A stretch of DNA of 64,000 nucleotides from Prunus persica (GCF_000346465.2 NC_034014.1:5356461-5420460); one strand, 5' to 3'; positions 1-11,224 are shown, counted from the stretch's first letter. Numbers and translations are program-made. Notes: a model not told the origin generated them from the letters alone.

Positions 1-269
1 CTCGTTTTTTAGACGTCGGTATTATGGGATTGGAGTCGTGTTATTTTGAATTACATGGCGGTTCTTTATCCTTCACCGACGTGATATCCTGAATAATTGC
101 TTCACAATAGCGTCGTGGTTCTTCATTGTTACGTTGCTTTAAGACGTCGGTAAATATGCTGAATAACTGATTCACAATAACGTCGTGTTTTATTTGAACG
201 TAGAAAGTGAAGAAATCACATTACAATATATTACAAAATTAATGTCATACACTGCCAATTACATAAGCA
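1..269. repeat. CACTA subterminal-type region beyond the TNP2 3' end
   Basis: Motifs such as gacgtcggt, cgtcgtgg and aacgtcgtg downstream of the TNP2 stop at 270, consistent with the approach to the left subterminal array. The left terminus is not reached. Confidence 0.7.
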
Positions 270-3200
270 TCATTCAATCCATATATCTTCACACCCATCT
301 CGAATATTTTGACCGCCTAACTCACCTACCAGTTCATCAAATGTGTCAACATTTGGCATCCCTCTAGTAAATGGCTCACACTCAATTATCACATCACCTA
401 ATACTTCATCACCAATAACATCATTATATTCTCTACTAGGCATTGATAACACTACCGACCAACCACGATGCATCGGGTCGTCAACAAAAAATATTTGTTT
501 GACTTGAGAAGCCAAAACAAATTGGTCATTCCTATGTCCAATTTTACTCAAATCTACAAGGGTAAATCCAAGTTCGTCGACTACAAGACCAGAACTATCT
601 ATCCAATCACACCTAAAGACTGGGATTGTAAACTTTTGGTAGTCAAGGTCCCAAATTTCTTGAATGACACCATAGAAACCCATATTTGAGAGAATTGGGT
701 TTTTATCCTTGGCACTAGCAACTTGCATGGTATGTGCAAGTAAATAAACTCCACTATTTTGAGTTGTCCGCACATCATCTTGTGCCTTGATATTGAATTT
801 AATACCTTTAATAAGATAGCTCCTATATAATGGCACTGACATGTTTGGACCAGCTGCTAGCCACCTTAAATTTTCTGATACGCCATGATTGTCTTCCTCA
901 ACTTCACTTTGAACCTGCAAATTAATCATATCTTAATTCATCCTAACATATAAATAAGAAGAAAATTAAAAGAGAAATACGTTATTCAACAACATATACC
1001 TTGAAGCGTAGCCATTGAATGAAAGTGCTATTGTGCTTATCCTGCAGCCACTTTGTTCTCTTTCTAAATTTTGGATAAGCAGTCTTGATGTGGATCATAT
1101 GTTGCCTACATGACACGAAAAATTCAAGCATTACGGTCCCAAATATATAAGATAAACATAAGAAATAATTTTAAATGGAAACTTAAAGAATAAAACTCAT
1201 ACGTACTCGATATAAGGTAGGACTTCCTCCGTATTCTCCAAGACATATAGATGTGCTTGATTCAACAGGTCCTGATCAACTACGCTCACTGTGCAACCTG
1301 ATAATGGCTTTGAAACTCCCATCTTTTGGCTTGAAGGCACTCCAACTGTACTAACATCAGATAAATGCTGAGTACAAAACTCTACCGCTTCTTCAGCTAT
1401 ATACCGCTCAGCAATGCAACCTTCGGGACGAGTACGATTCTGAACATACCCCTTCAGCACTTTCATATATCTTTCAAACGGATACATCCACCTAAAATAT
1501 ACTGGCCCACATAGACGAACTTCTCTGACAAGATGTACTACTAGATGAACCATGATATCAAAGAATGAAGGGGGAAAGTACTTCTCAAGCAAACACAGAG
1601 TAACTACTACATCTTCTTCCAACTTATCTAGCTTGGAAACATCAACAGTCTTTGCACATATAGCATTGAAGAAGAAGCACAAACGAGTTATTGCATACCT
1701 TGCAGGCTTCTCCAAAACAGAACGAATTGCCACAGGGAGCAATTGTTGCATTAAGGTATGACAATCATGTGATTTAAGGCCAAGAAGTCTTGAATCTTGT
1801 ACAGATACAAGATTTTTAATATTTGAAGAATAACCTTCAGGGACCTTCATACCATAGAAAGAATTGCAAACCTCTCTCTTCTCTGCTCTTGACAAATTCC
1901 AAGGCCCAGGAGGCAAACGAGTACGTCTTTCTCCATACTCGGGTTGCAAATCAGTTTTGACCCCCATGTTCAATAAATCTAATCGAGCAGCAATCCCATC
2001 TTTATTTTTTCCAGGGATCTCCAGCAATGTACCAATGATACTATCGCAAACATTCTTCTCAATGTGCATAACATCTAGGGCATGCCTCACAGGAAGGTAT
2101 TTCCAATACTCGAGATCAAAGAATATTGATTTCTTCTTCCAACAAACTCTGTCACCATTTTCAACCATATGCAGCACTTCTTCTCCGGTTAATGGTTCTG
2201 GAGGTATGCCATATTCAGGTTTCCCATTAAAAGCTGCACGTTGCCTCCTATATGGATGATTGATTGGTAACCATTTTCTATGCCCAATGTAACAAATTTT
2301 GTGGCCATTTTTCAACCTGTGACTAGGTGTATCATCGCCGCATATTGGACAAGCTTTATATCCTTTAACAACACAACCAGATAAGTTTCCATAGGCGGGG
2401 AAATCATTAATTGTCCACATTAATGCAGCTCTGAGTGTAAAGTATTCTCCATTATGTGCATCATACACTCCTCTAATCCCAACCCACAAGGATTTTAAAT
2501 CATCAATCAAAGGCTCCAAGTAGACGTCTATATCATAATCGGGTAGTTAAGACCGAAGTCAATAAGGTTAACANNNNNNNNNNNNNNNNNNNNNNNNNNN
2601 NNNNNNNNNNNNNNNNNNNNNNNNNNNNNNNNNNNNNNNNNNNNNNNNNNNNNNNNNNNNNNNNNNNNNNNNNNNNNNNNNNNNNNNNNNNNNNNNNNNN
2701 NNNNNNNNNNNNNNNNNNNNNNNNNNNNNNNNNNNNNNNNNCAAGAAGTTTCAAGACGGGGATTCCGCCGATGAGACATCTGACCGTCAATGATTTTCTA
2801 GCAACATGCCACCAAGTCAAACTCTTAGCTGTCTCATGTGATGAAACATCTTTTAAACGTTGGAATTGGGGGAAAATACCACACCACTTTCGCTGGCACA
2901 CCCTCTTTCAAGATTGCATCTTTGCTTTCCTTCCACCTTGAGATACCACAAGTAGGACAATTAGTTGAATCCTCATACTCCTTCCTATACAAGATGCAAT
3001 CATTGGGGCATGCGTGCATTTTCTCATAACTCAGCCCCAATGCACACAAAGTCTTTTTAGCCTCATACATGGAGGTTGGTATTGTATTTCCTTCTGGAAG
3101 CAAATCGCCTTGAAGTATCAATAATTCTGTAAAACAGACATCACTCATCCCATGTTTTGCCTTCAAATTATACAACTTCACTAATGCCGATAACTTCGTG

Positions 3201-3622
3201 TACTTTCTACAACCAGGGTACACTGGTTGATCTCCATCCCCAATCACATTGGCAAACTCATACGGATCCGAACCAAAATCACCAAAATCATTATCATCCA
3301 TATCAATTTCTTCAGACACAAAACTGTACCTACTATGGCCATCATCTTCTTCAACATTTCTGCTAGCATTAGTAGTTGCTTCCCAAGGTTCTCCGTGAAA
3401 TGTCCAATTCTTATAGCTTTGGTCAATTCCATTAAAGTATAAGTGATCCCTTATAATTCCAACCCCAAACAACTTCAAATTAACACATTTAACACATGGA
3501 CAACGGATATGTGTTGTAGTTAGAAGATTTTCTACAGCAAAGTTCAAAAATGCTTCCACCCCAAACTCATATGCCTTCGATCTTCTATCCGAGTGCATCC
3601 ATGACTTATCCATCTCCGACAC
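270..3622 (-). pseudogene. TNP2-type CACTA transposase gene, decayed
   Basis: This gene encoded the main transposase of the CACTA element. The first readable block (3622-2846) has the transposase-associated N-terminal domain (MDKSWMHSDRRSKAYEFGVE, CPCVKC) and the CPNDC...CPTCGISRWK zinc-binding block. After WYFPPIPTFKR the frame is lost; the next expected pieces (SHETAKSLTW, DGQMSH) lie in other frames before a 168-base N run at 2574-2741. Frame resumes with YDIDVYLEPLIDDLKSLW near 2530 and runs to a donor at 1203, covering the TNP2 core (WTINDFPAYGNLSG, CPICGDDTPSH) and DUF4218 (FFNAICAKTVDVSKLDKLEE). Further exons are 1105-1000 (FRKRTKWLQDKHNSTFIQWL) and 914-270 (DUF4216, ending DIWIE). The phase between 1203 and 1105 does not match, another sign of decay. 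A probable 5'-leader exon ends at a GTAAGT donor near 4431. Not translatable as it stands. Confidence 0.9.
2574..2741. other. assembly gap (168 N)
   Basis: Unsequenced bases inside the TNP2 transposase gene. The gap hides the segment between the DGQMSH block and the NDIDVYLEPL-like block. The flanking frames already disagree, so filling the gap alone would not restore the gene. Confidence 0.99.
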
Positions 3623-3689
3623 TATAACCTATTATCTATAATAAAGTGAAAATACAGGCAATGACCATCACTATAGCAGATTATACAAT

Positions 3690-3905
3690 GATCTAATCGC
3701 AAGTAATAAACAACAGAGACGACGGGTTTTAATCAAAAACAGACGTATTTGGCATATATAGACGACGGATTTTCAACAGACGTCGTCTATTATACGTAAT
3801 ACAAACGACGGTTTATGAAAAAACCGTCGTGTATAAGTAATACAACGACGGTAGTTTAAAAACACCGTCGTGTAATCGTCGTCGTACGCCTTAAAATTCG
3901 TCGTG
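3690..3905. repeat. ACGACG motif array upstream of the TNP2 start
   Basis: Clear motif copies (gacgacggg, cgtcgtctat, acgacggttt, aaaccgtcgtg, acgacggtag, caccgtcgtg) lie between the leader and the TNP2 first coding exon at 3622, probably in its leader intron. Confidence 0.75.
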
Positions 3906-4100
3906 TCTCAGTTTATTTTCAAGAACACAAAACCCATTAAGAACACAACATATATATGAAACCAAGCAAGAAACCAACATATACATGAAACCAAGCATGA
4001 AAACAATAAATCCATTCCCAATTCAACATAACATAGGGTGATTAAAAGATACGACAAAATTAAATCCATTCCCAATTCAACATAACAGATAATGTAATCC

Positions 4101-4331
4101 ATGAACCCATTAAACAGAAAATCCATGAACCCATACCTATAAGCATTGGTGCACTTTGCACCTTCTCCAGAGCGGAAAATGACAAGATCAAATAAAGGTG
4201 TCCTTTTGCTGGAAATCATTTGGAAGTTGGTGATGTGTCTTTTTGTGTTGATTTCCAGCAAAAGTACACCTTTATTTGATCTTGTCATGAACCCATTAAA
4301 CAGAAAATCCATGAACCCATACCTATAAGCA
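4101..4331. repeat. long hairpin flanked by 45-bp direct repeats
   Basis: Two arms of about 40 bases (4179-4218 and 4249-4288; left arm starts atgacaagatcaaataaagg) are near-perfect reverse complements with a 30-base loop. The hairpin is bracketed by a 45-bp direct repeat (4101-4145 and 4287-4331, beginning atgaacccattaaacag). It sits in the predicted leader intron of the TNP2 gene. Confidence 0.85.
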
Positions 4332-4589
4332 CATTATTAACAGATCGCAAAGCATATACCTAAAACCCTTTAACAAAACAACCTAATATCATTCAATGAA
4401 TTTACAAGGGGAAGATAGGGTTTGTACTTACAGGTTGGACGAGCTCACAGATTCGACGAGCCTGGAGAGTGCAACTTTTAATTAGAGCAGAAGTGAGAGA
4501 GCGAAATGTTATGTCGCGTGAAATCTGAAATTTTAGGTTTCAGGGATCAAAGTATAAGAATAAGAGCCAAATCTAAAAAAATTTAGGTC

Positions 4590-5665
4590 GCGCGAAAATT
4601 TTTAGAGCGCGCGCGTTATAAAACGTCGAAAGAAAAACCAAGGCGAAAGTTCTACAAGTACCGACGTAAATTTAATATTCCACGACGGAAACTTCATTTT
4701 TCGGATTAAGAACGTAAGGCCGTTCATTTTTCGGATTAATTTTAAATTTATTTTGAATTTTTTATATAACGACGACTGAAAAACCACGTCGGTGTTAAGA
4801 AATTAAAGACGTTGTAAATTATATAAACCGACTTACATATTAAAATAACGTCGTTTAAAGCGTAAACCATGTCGTATGTTTTACTGTACGACGTAAAATA
4901 TGTATTCCACGACCCAACCACCGTCGTTAAAAATTAATACACTAAACCCATAAAATTAAATTATACAATTTAAAAAATTAAGTTTATAAAAGGTTTTATG
5001 GTTTTAAAGCCTAACATATAACATAGACTACCCAAAAATTATACTTTAAAAATAAACCCCAATAAATAACAACCCTAATCTCTAAACCCTAGACTCTAAA
5101 CCCTAAACCATAAAACTAGAAGTGATTTTATGACTCATCAAAACAATTTTGTTTTGGATGGTCATTTTAAATTTTTGTTATTCAAAATGAATTTTTTCAA
5201 GGTTTATGTGGAAGAAAATATATCAATGACTTCATAGGAGTTGACTTTTCAATTTTCTGATTTATTTTATATTTATTTTGAATATTTTGATATAAAAATA
5301 ATAAAATATTCTTACCATACAACAAACCACGTCGGTGTTAAATAAATTGTAGACGTTGTAAATTGTAATAGACTACTAAGTCGTTAAAATGACGTCGTTA
5401 AAATGAGAAACCATGGCGGCTATTTAACTATACGACGTAAAATATATATTTTACGACTTAACCGCAGTCGTTACATAAACGTCGTCGATTATACCCTGAA
5501 CCCTTAAGAAATTGAAGATATTGTAAACCATTAACGACTCAATTGTTCAAAGAACGTCGTCTAACTATTTTTTTACGTCGTATTTGTTTAAAACACGCAA
5601 CAACAAAATACGACGGTTATTGACTTTATTAGGTCGTTGGAAAAGTATTACACGTCGGTTAAGCA
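4590..5665. repeat. CACTA motif-rich region between its two genes
   Basis: Degenerate ACGACG/CGTCGT copies spread through AT-rich DNA between the probable TNP2 leader (about 4431-4520) and the 3' end of the Transposase_24/Ulp1 gene. It includes a short telomere-like CCCTAAA stretch at 5071-5110. No coding capacity seen. Confidence 0.75.
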
Positions 5666-5766
5666 ATTTGTATGTTTGTTTTTTTTTTAATTTAAGAAAA
5701 CCTCAACAAATTTTTACATTACATATTATAGAGAAAATTGGTACATTATACATAAATATCAAGTGT

Positions 5767-8700
5767 TCAATAATTGCCCTGTTTAATAATTTGGAAAACA
5801 AACTCTGCCCATTCATTCCGGACTTCATCAATGGCTTCTTGGGGGTATGAAGCTTCCTGGTTTCCCTTGGCATACTGCATAAACAATGACTATTAGGGTT
5901 TATAAATAAAAAGAAATTCAATCACAGACGACGATATTTTTCATAACCGACGTAGTATATCCATTCAACGACGTTAATTTTACACGACGGTCGTTGATAA
6001 TACAAAAAACGACGTGAAATGTATGAAGGTAATTTCTTCTTACCTTATTCTCAAACCCCAAGGAAGGATCCATGATGATGTCCCTCATGAAGCGCATTAC
6101 ATAATACCCGCATTCGACATTGCTGGGTTGCTTTGGTGTGCCTGAGAGAGTTTTCCAAATTACATTTTTACGTCCTGCTCGGGCTATATGGGTATTATAT
6201 ATTTTTAAAGCACTGTTCACGATGTTTTTGGCCTCTTCATCGACCACACGATTTCCTGGCAGAGGATCCAGAAAATAGACGGTTTCTCTCTTTGCTCTTA
6301 CAATCAGCAAAATCCAATGACGGCTGCACAAAATTAATATAAAAACGACGGTTATTTACAAAAACGACGTATTATAGTATTTCACACGACGAAGTAAAGT
6401 AGCTAACGACGACATTATATATTTATCACGACGATAAATAAATACCGACGTGGTTAGTAGTTTCAAACGACTAAATAAAATAAAACACCGACGTGGTTAG
6501 TTTATAAGCTGTCATTTATTGAAAATCATAAAAACAAAATCCTAAGGAGACTAACCCTGGATTGTAAGGCATCATGAAAATCTGTTCACCGTCTGTCTTC
6601 TGAAGTCGAGCTGCTACGAGTCGTGATCTTTCAGTTATTGTGCCAGAGTTGGCACTAACTGTAGCAGGGTCGATAAAGCCAACCATACTGCACATATTGG
6701 CTTTTTTCAAAACATCGTGTAAGTACCTAAACAAATAAAATAATATAAACAAGTCAGCACACAAAACACGACGGTTATGTATAAAAAAACGACGTATTAT
6801 AATATTTCACACGACGTACTGAAATAGATGAGGACGTTATAATATATTTATCACGACGGTTGTTAGTTAAGACGACGTGGTTAGTTAGTTAAGACGACGC
6901 AATATATAAACCAACGAGTTATTATTTTAGAAGTACAAACCTCATATATACAGCCAATACAGTAGCTCCAATTTCTTCCATGCCTGCAAATTGTGTAATA
7001 TCTTCAGGCAGGAGGAAGGTATCGCGCTCACCACCAAACACCTCCTTATCAATTGTAAATTGGACTGTCTTATCCTCAGGCAGGAGTGTCGTTTCCACAA
7101 AACGACAAAGGGTTTTTAAAGAAGATGGCGCCTCCATTTTTGAATAAGCACCAACTTCAATAACCTGTTTAAAGAAATAAAAAAAATGACGTGGTAATTC
7201 AATAAAGACGACGGTTTAAGTAATAAAACGTCGTCTTAAAAGTATTTAAACGACGGTGAAAAAACTGTCGTGGTAATTCAATAAAGACGACGGTTTTATG
7301 AATAAAGCGTCGTCTGAAACCATTTAAACGACGGTGCAAAAACCGTCGTTTAAATATTTTATTACGTCTTAAAAAAATTCCGCCGTCTAAGTTTTAAACA
7401 AACGACGGATTAAATAAAAATATCGACGTCTGAAATTTTGAAAAACAAATAAAAAAGGCAAAGTTATGTGAACATACCTTGTCGTCATGCTTTTCTTCAT
7501 CTTCTTTCTCCTTTTCTTCTTCCTTCTCTTCATCTCTTTTTTCTTCTTCCTTCTCTTCATCTGGCTGATGTTTCCCCATTTTGGCAGTATCATCCTCCAA
7601 ATGTAGGGATCTCACATCACCTCCAGAGCAGCTAGCTTTGTCAGACATTGGATTTTTGGGGCTTTGGCTAATTCTTGGTTTAAGCATGCTTGGATCAAAA
7701 TTGGGAATTAATTGGGAAAGCTGACTCAGGAAATGCTCCCTCTCAGCCTCTACCAATTGTTTTGTCCTAGCCTCCATCCTTAAGGTCTCTTCCCTTGCCT
7801 TAGCCTCCATCTTTTTAGTCTCTTCTTGAAGGAGAACTCTTAAACTGTCCTTCAAACGGTCGTCAAAGCTCACCCTCTGTGGTTTGGGCAAATTGAAATA
7901 TTGCCTTGGGGAAACACCAGCACCAACTCCCCTCAGTCTGCCTGGATGCTCGGGGCCCAAAGCCATGGTCAGCACATCATTGCTGCCATCTACTCTGACT
8001 TTGCCTTCCGAGACTTGTTTCTGCAATTCATCCTAAAAAAAGATAAACAAAAAAACACACGACGGTTATTTATGTACAAACGACGTATTATATAATTTCA
8101 CACGACGCAATAACGTATAAACCGACGTTATTAGACCGTTAACGACGTTTTTAAAAAATTTTCGACGTGGTAATATCATTCACACGACGCGAAAATGAAC
8201 CACCGACGTCTTATGCTGTAATTACAGAAAACATAGTAGTGATTCCTATTTAGACCTTTAACGACGTTTTTAAAAACTTTTCGACGTGGTAATATCATTC
8301 ACACGACGAAAAATATAACATACGACGTAATAAGAATAATTCACAGTTTAATAAAAATTTAAAACAGAGTGATAGTAGGCTTACAATTAATTTTGCTTTC
8401 TCTGCCACCTTTGGATCAGGGATGTTACCATGTTTGTCCTGTCTAGCTCTCTTCCATAAGGTAGATCGATCAATTTCTACCCCAGGCATGGTTTCCTCCA
8501 ATTGATCCTCCAATCCAGCATATCCTTTTCGAGACAATCGATGATTGTACTCGAGTTTCTCCCTAATCTGTGCATGTTGAGAATGCACAGACTCAAAATC
8601 TTTGGATAGCCTTGAAGCTACAAAGGCATCCCATTGTGCTTTCTCTATGAGTTTATATGTTTCAGGGGGTTGGCTTAATTTCTCCCTGTCATTGGTGTAT

Positions 8701-9194
8701 GGAAGGATATAATGCCTCGTTAGTGTAGACTTGAAATCCTTCCATTTCTTGGAAGCAGAAGCTAAAACAGAGGTCTTGCCCCCTTGGCCTACGACAAAAG
8801 CCATGTCAACTACTTCCCAAATCTGCTCCTTTATATCCTTGGGGATTTGGGACCATTTCTTGTCCACAAGTGGGATCCTGGAGCGTGCCAACACACCAAT
8901 ATACGACTGCATCTCAATATGTGCTTGGCCAACACCTTTCCCCCTTTTATTGTACTCAACAATTGGCCTCAGTTTCTGAAGCTTTCTCTTCACAACACGA
9001 GGCATTGTGCTCATACCTCGACCAGTCTTTGAATCATCTGAGATTGTTGTCTGGCTGGTTTGTTCTGTCTCAGCAGATGATGAAGCAAACTTCATCTTCT
9101 TCGAAGACTTCATCTCCTTCGAAGACTTATCTTGAGGAGCTACCATTCCAAGCTTCTTGGAGCCAGAATCCTTAGTTTGTTGTTGAGAAACCAT
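5767..9194 (-). CDS. CACTA-encoded Transposase_24 / Ulp1-type protease fusion protein
   Basis: Six exons on the minus strand: 9194-8385, 8032-7478, 7164-6941, 6726-6556, 6323-6044 and 5874-5767. All introns are GT-AG and phases agree (0,0,2,2,0), giving 715 residues without a stop. The N-terminal ~270 residues match the plant Ptta/En/Spm Transposase_24 family (RGKGVGQAHIEMQSYIGVLA, ILPYTNDREK). Exon 2 holds a coiled-coil region (EETKKMEAKAREETLRMEA) and an acidic Lys/Glu/Asp tail. Exons 5-6 form a Ulp1/C48 cysteine protease domain with the expected triad order: His in GRHWILL, Asp in FLDPLPG, Cys in VECGYYVMRF. The start is the ATG at 9194; an in-frame TTG lies at 9206. A spliced 5' leader is likely (about 10020-9856, acceptor at 9208). 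Such proteins help mobilise CACTA elements, possibly by binding subterminal repeats or by desumoylation; the role here is inferred. The intact frame beside a ruined TNP2 is notable. Confidence 0.85.
7165..7477. repeat. intron 2 of the Transposase_24/Ulp1 gene, filled with ACGACG motifs
   Basis: About every 15-25 bases shows a motif (gacgacggttt, aacgtcgtctt, aaacgacggtg, aaccgtcgttt). Two units of about 75 bp starting gtggtaattcaataaagacg, near 7189 and 7270, are near copies of each other. Confidence 0.8.
8033..8384. repeat. intron 1 of the Transposase_24/Ulp1 gene, filled with ACGACG motifs and a 59-bp duplication
   Basis: Motifs occur throughout the intron. A unit of about 59 bp (8132-8190, with aacgacgttttt and cacacgacg) recurs at 8251-8309 with few changes. 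Splice sites at both ends are intact. Confidence 0.8.
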
Positions 9195-9234
9195 TTTAAC
9201 AGACAAAACTGCAAGTGAAAATATTTCAGGAAAA

Positions 9235-9420
9235 CATTAAGAACACAAACGACGGTATTAAAAAAATACGACGTATGATATGATTTTAGACGACGCAATG
9301 AAATAATCTCAGACGTAATAAATGTTTAAAACCATTATTTATATAACGTCGTGGTATATATGTTCACACGACGTCAATAGTAATACACCGTCGTGGTAAA
9401 CTATTATTTATATTTTATCG
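9235..9420. repeat. ACGACG motif array in the 5'-leader intron
   Basis: Motif copies (aacgacggt, acgacgtatg, aacgtcgtgg, caccgtcgtgg) between the probable leader exon at about 10020-9856 and the start codon at 9194. They lie in a predicted intron of the element's gene. Confidence 0.75.
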
Positions 9421-9544
9421 TCTATATTAGATACCAACCCTAGTTTCTTTTTCTTTATATTTTATCAAATAAGGGAAAAACATCTATATTAGATACCAAC
9501 CCTAGTTTCTTTTTCTTTATATTTTATCAAATAAGGGAAAAACA
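9421..9544. repeat. 62-bp perfect tandem duplication
   Basis: The unit beginning tctatattagataccaaccc at 9421 is repeated from 9483 with no difference I can see. It lies in the leader intron of the Transposase_24/Ulp1 gene. Near-identity suggests a recent duplication or an assembly artefact. Confidence 0.85.
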
Positions 9545-10034
9545 AAAACCATTGTTCAACGAAATCAAACCTGCAATTAAACAAGCATATAAAAAAAGAC
9601 TATTATTTTAAAAACAACTTTGTCAATTTTCAGACGACGCTAGAACAACTGACGAACCGTCGTGGTCTACCGTCGTCTTATTTAGTTGATGTAGTTGTCT
9701 TCAAAGTTGGAAACTTTCTCTCTTTGTCTGTATATTTTATCAAACTTGGAAAGAAGTAAAATGATTTTGGCCAGAAAAAAGGTAAAAAGATTTTTCAAAC
9801 AAAAAACGTATGAGCATGCAAAACAGTAACCAAAATAGTGAAAATGAAAGCTTACCTTTTGCGTGCAATGAAAGCAAGAGGAAGATGATCGATGTTTAAG
9901 TTCAGAGACGACGAAGAAGACGAGAGGAAGACGATGAGAAACTCTGACAATGCTCTGACAAGGAAAAAAAACGAAAAGGTTTCTCTGGGAGATTGAAATT
10001 TTTAATCGGGTTTGGAAACAGTGCATGTGTAAGT

Positions 10035-10710
10035 CGAAAAGTTGCTTACATATAAAACCATTTCAAAAAAATAATACGGCGGTTACATTTAACTACGTCG
10101 TTTTTAACTAAAACGACGCAATATTTTTCATTCGACGTGGAATCATTTCATTTAACGTCGTTAGGTTTAATATAACCGACGTGGATTTTAATTTTTAAAT
10201 TATGAATAGAATTTTTTTTCCCGTGACCTTTCAGTTTATTTTTCAATTACAGTGCGTTATAAATAGAGTTTTTTTTCCGGAGGAAATTTAAAACGAAGGA
10301 AATTAATATTCTGCAATATGTAAAGTTTCTTTTTTGGATGACAGATTTAAATAAAATAAGAATATAAAAACAACAAATGTGTAAGTCAAGTAGACGAAAA
10401 GTTGCTTACATATAAAACCATTTCAAAAAAATAATATGGCGGTTACATATAACTACGACGTATAAATTACAAAATACGACGGTACATTTAACTTCGGACG
10501 TGGTAAATAAATACGACAGTAGTTTGTAGGTACCGTCGTAGTAAACTCAAAAATTAAAGTACATAAGTAATAACTTGCGTCATGGTATATTATTTAACAC
10601 GTCGTTTTTATTAATTTACCGACGTGGATTTCTGTAATATACGTCGATCATACCGACGTTGATTTTACAATTTAAACGGCGGTTTTTTTGTAAGGACCGC
10701 CGTTGGTTTT
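10035..10710. repeat. CACTA internal ACGACG motif array with direct repeats
   Basis: Motif-rich DNA upstream of the probable leader exon of the Transposase_24/Ulp1 gene. A segment of about 65 bp beginning near 10030 (gaaaagttgcttacatataa) recurs near 10392. The block 10158-10325 recurs, diverged, at 11383-11552. Confidence 0.8.
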
Positions 10711-10810
10711 AAAAATTTATTCTATAAATTTGTCGCTTTCATTCATTTTCGGTTTACATTTAAGGTTCCAAGTTCTTCCTCTCTCAGTCTCTCATGTCTC
10801 AAAGATAATA

Positions 10811-11224
10811 ATTTGGATGTTTTCTCAAAGAGAAATTGAGCTTACTCGCATCAAATATATGTCCACAAGAAGAAGCTTGTCAACTAGCCTTCTCACTTCC
10901 TTGATCAAGCCTGATAGGACACTTAGTGCTTCTGAATACTCCTTGCTTTCCATCAAAAGAGATGCAAGCCTGGCCTCCACTCGCTGTCGAAGGAAAGTTC
11001 GCTTCTCAGGGAAATCTGAAGATCAGATGTGCCTGATCCTCTGCTTGATTTTCTTGCCTAAGAAGATCCGTCGGATTTATTGTGATAGCCTCTTCCTTTA
11101 TCCGTAGAGCTTCAGAAGAAGAAGATGGGTTTCAAGAATGCGATAAAGAATAGAAATGGCTTCAGATGGCCTCTAAAGCATGAGCAATTGAATCAGTAGT
11201 TTCTGGGAGATATGATGAAGACAT
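10811..11224 (-). pseudogene. RPN6: captured fragment of host 26S proteasome subunit RPN6 (PSMD11)
   Basis: The minus strand reads a start codon at 11224-11222 followed by MSSSYLPETTDSIAHALEA, the plant RPN6 N-terminus. It continues in shifting frames as PSEAISILYRILE, then PSSSSEALRIKEEAI and DLLRQENQAED. Around 11034-11008 about fifty codons of the normal protein are missing. Matching resumes at 11007 with EKRTFLRQRVEARLASLL and LIKEVRRLVDKLLLVDI, then after another frameshift SKLNFSLRKHPN (to 10811). RPN6 is a lid scaffold of the 26S proteasome. Here the fragment is frameshifted, internally deleted and lacks the PCI domain, so it makes no functional subunit. It lies inside the CACTA element, in the same orientation as the element's genes: transduplication of a host gene. 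Identification is by recognition of the conserved protein sequence. Confidence 0.88.

Noticed and set aside
3908..4328. Open frames over the hairpin region in the TNP2 leader intron
   Set aside because: They arise from the inverted and direct repeats, which code for the same short phrases on both strands.
9682..10026. Minus-strand 114-codon frame upstream of the Transposase_24/Ulp1 gene
   Set aside because: Low-complexity, with a good splice donor at 9855 inside it; better explained as a 5'-leader exon and its intron.
10703..11107. Plus-strand 134-codon open frame inside the CACTA element
   Set aside because: It is the antisense shadow of the RPN6 fragment, whose minus-strand translation matches a known protein.
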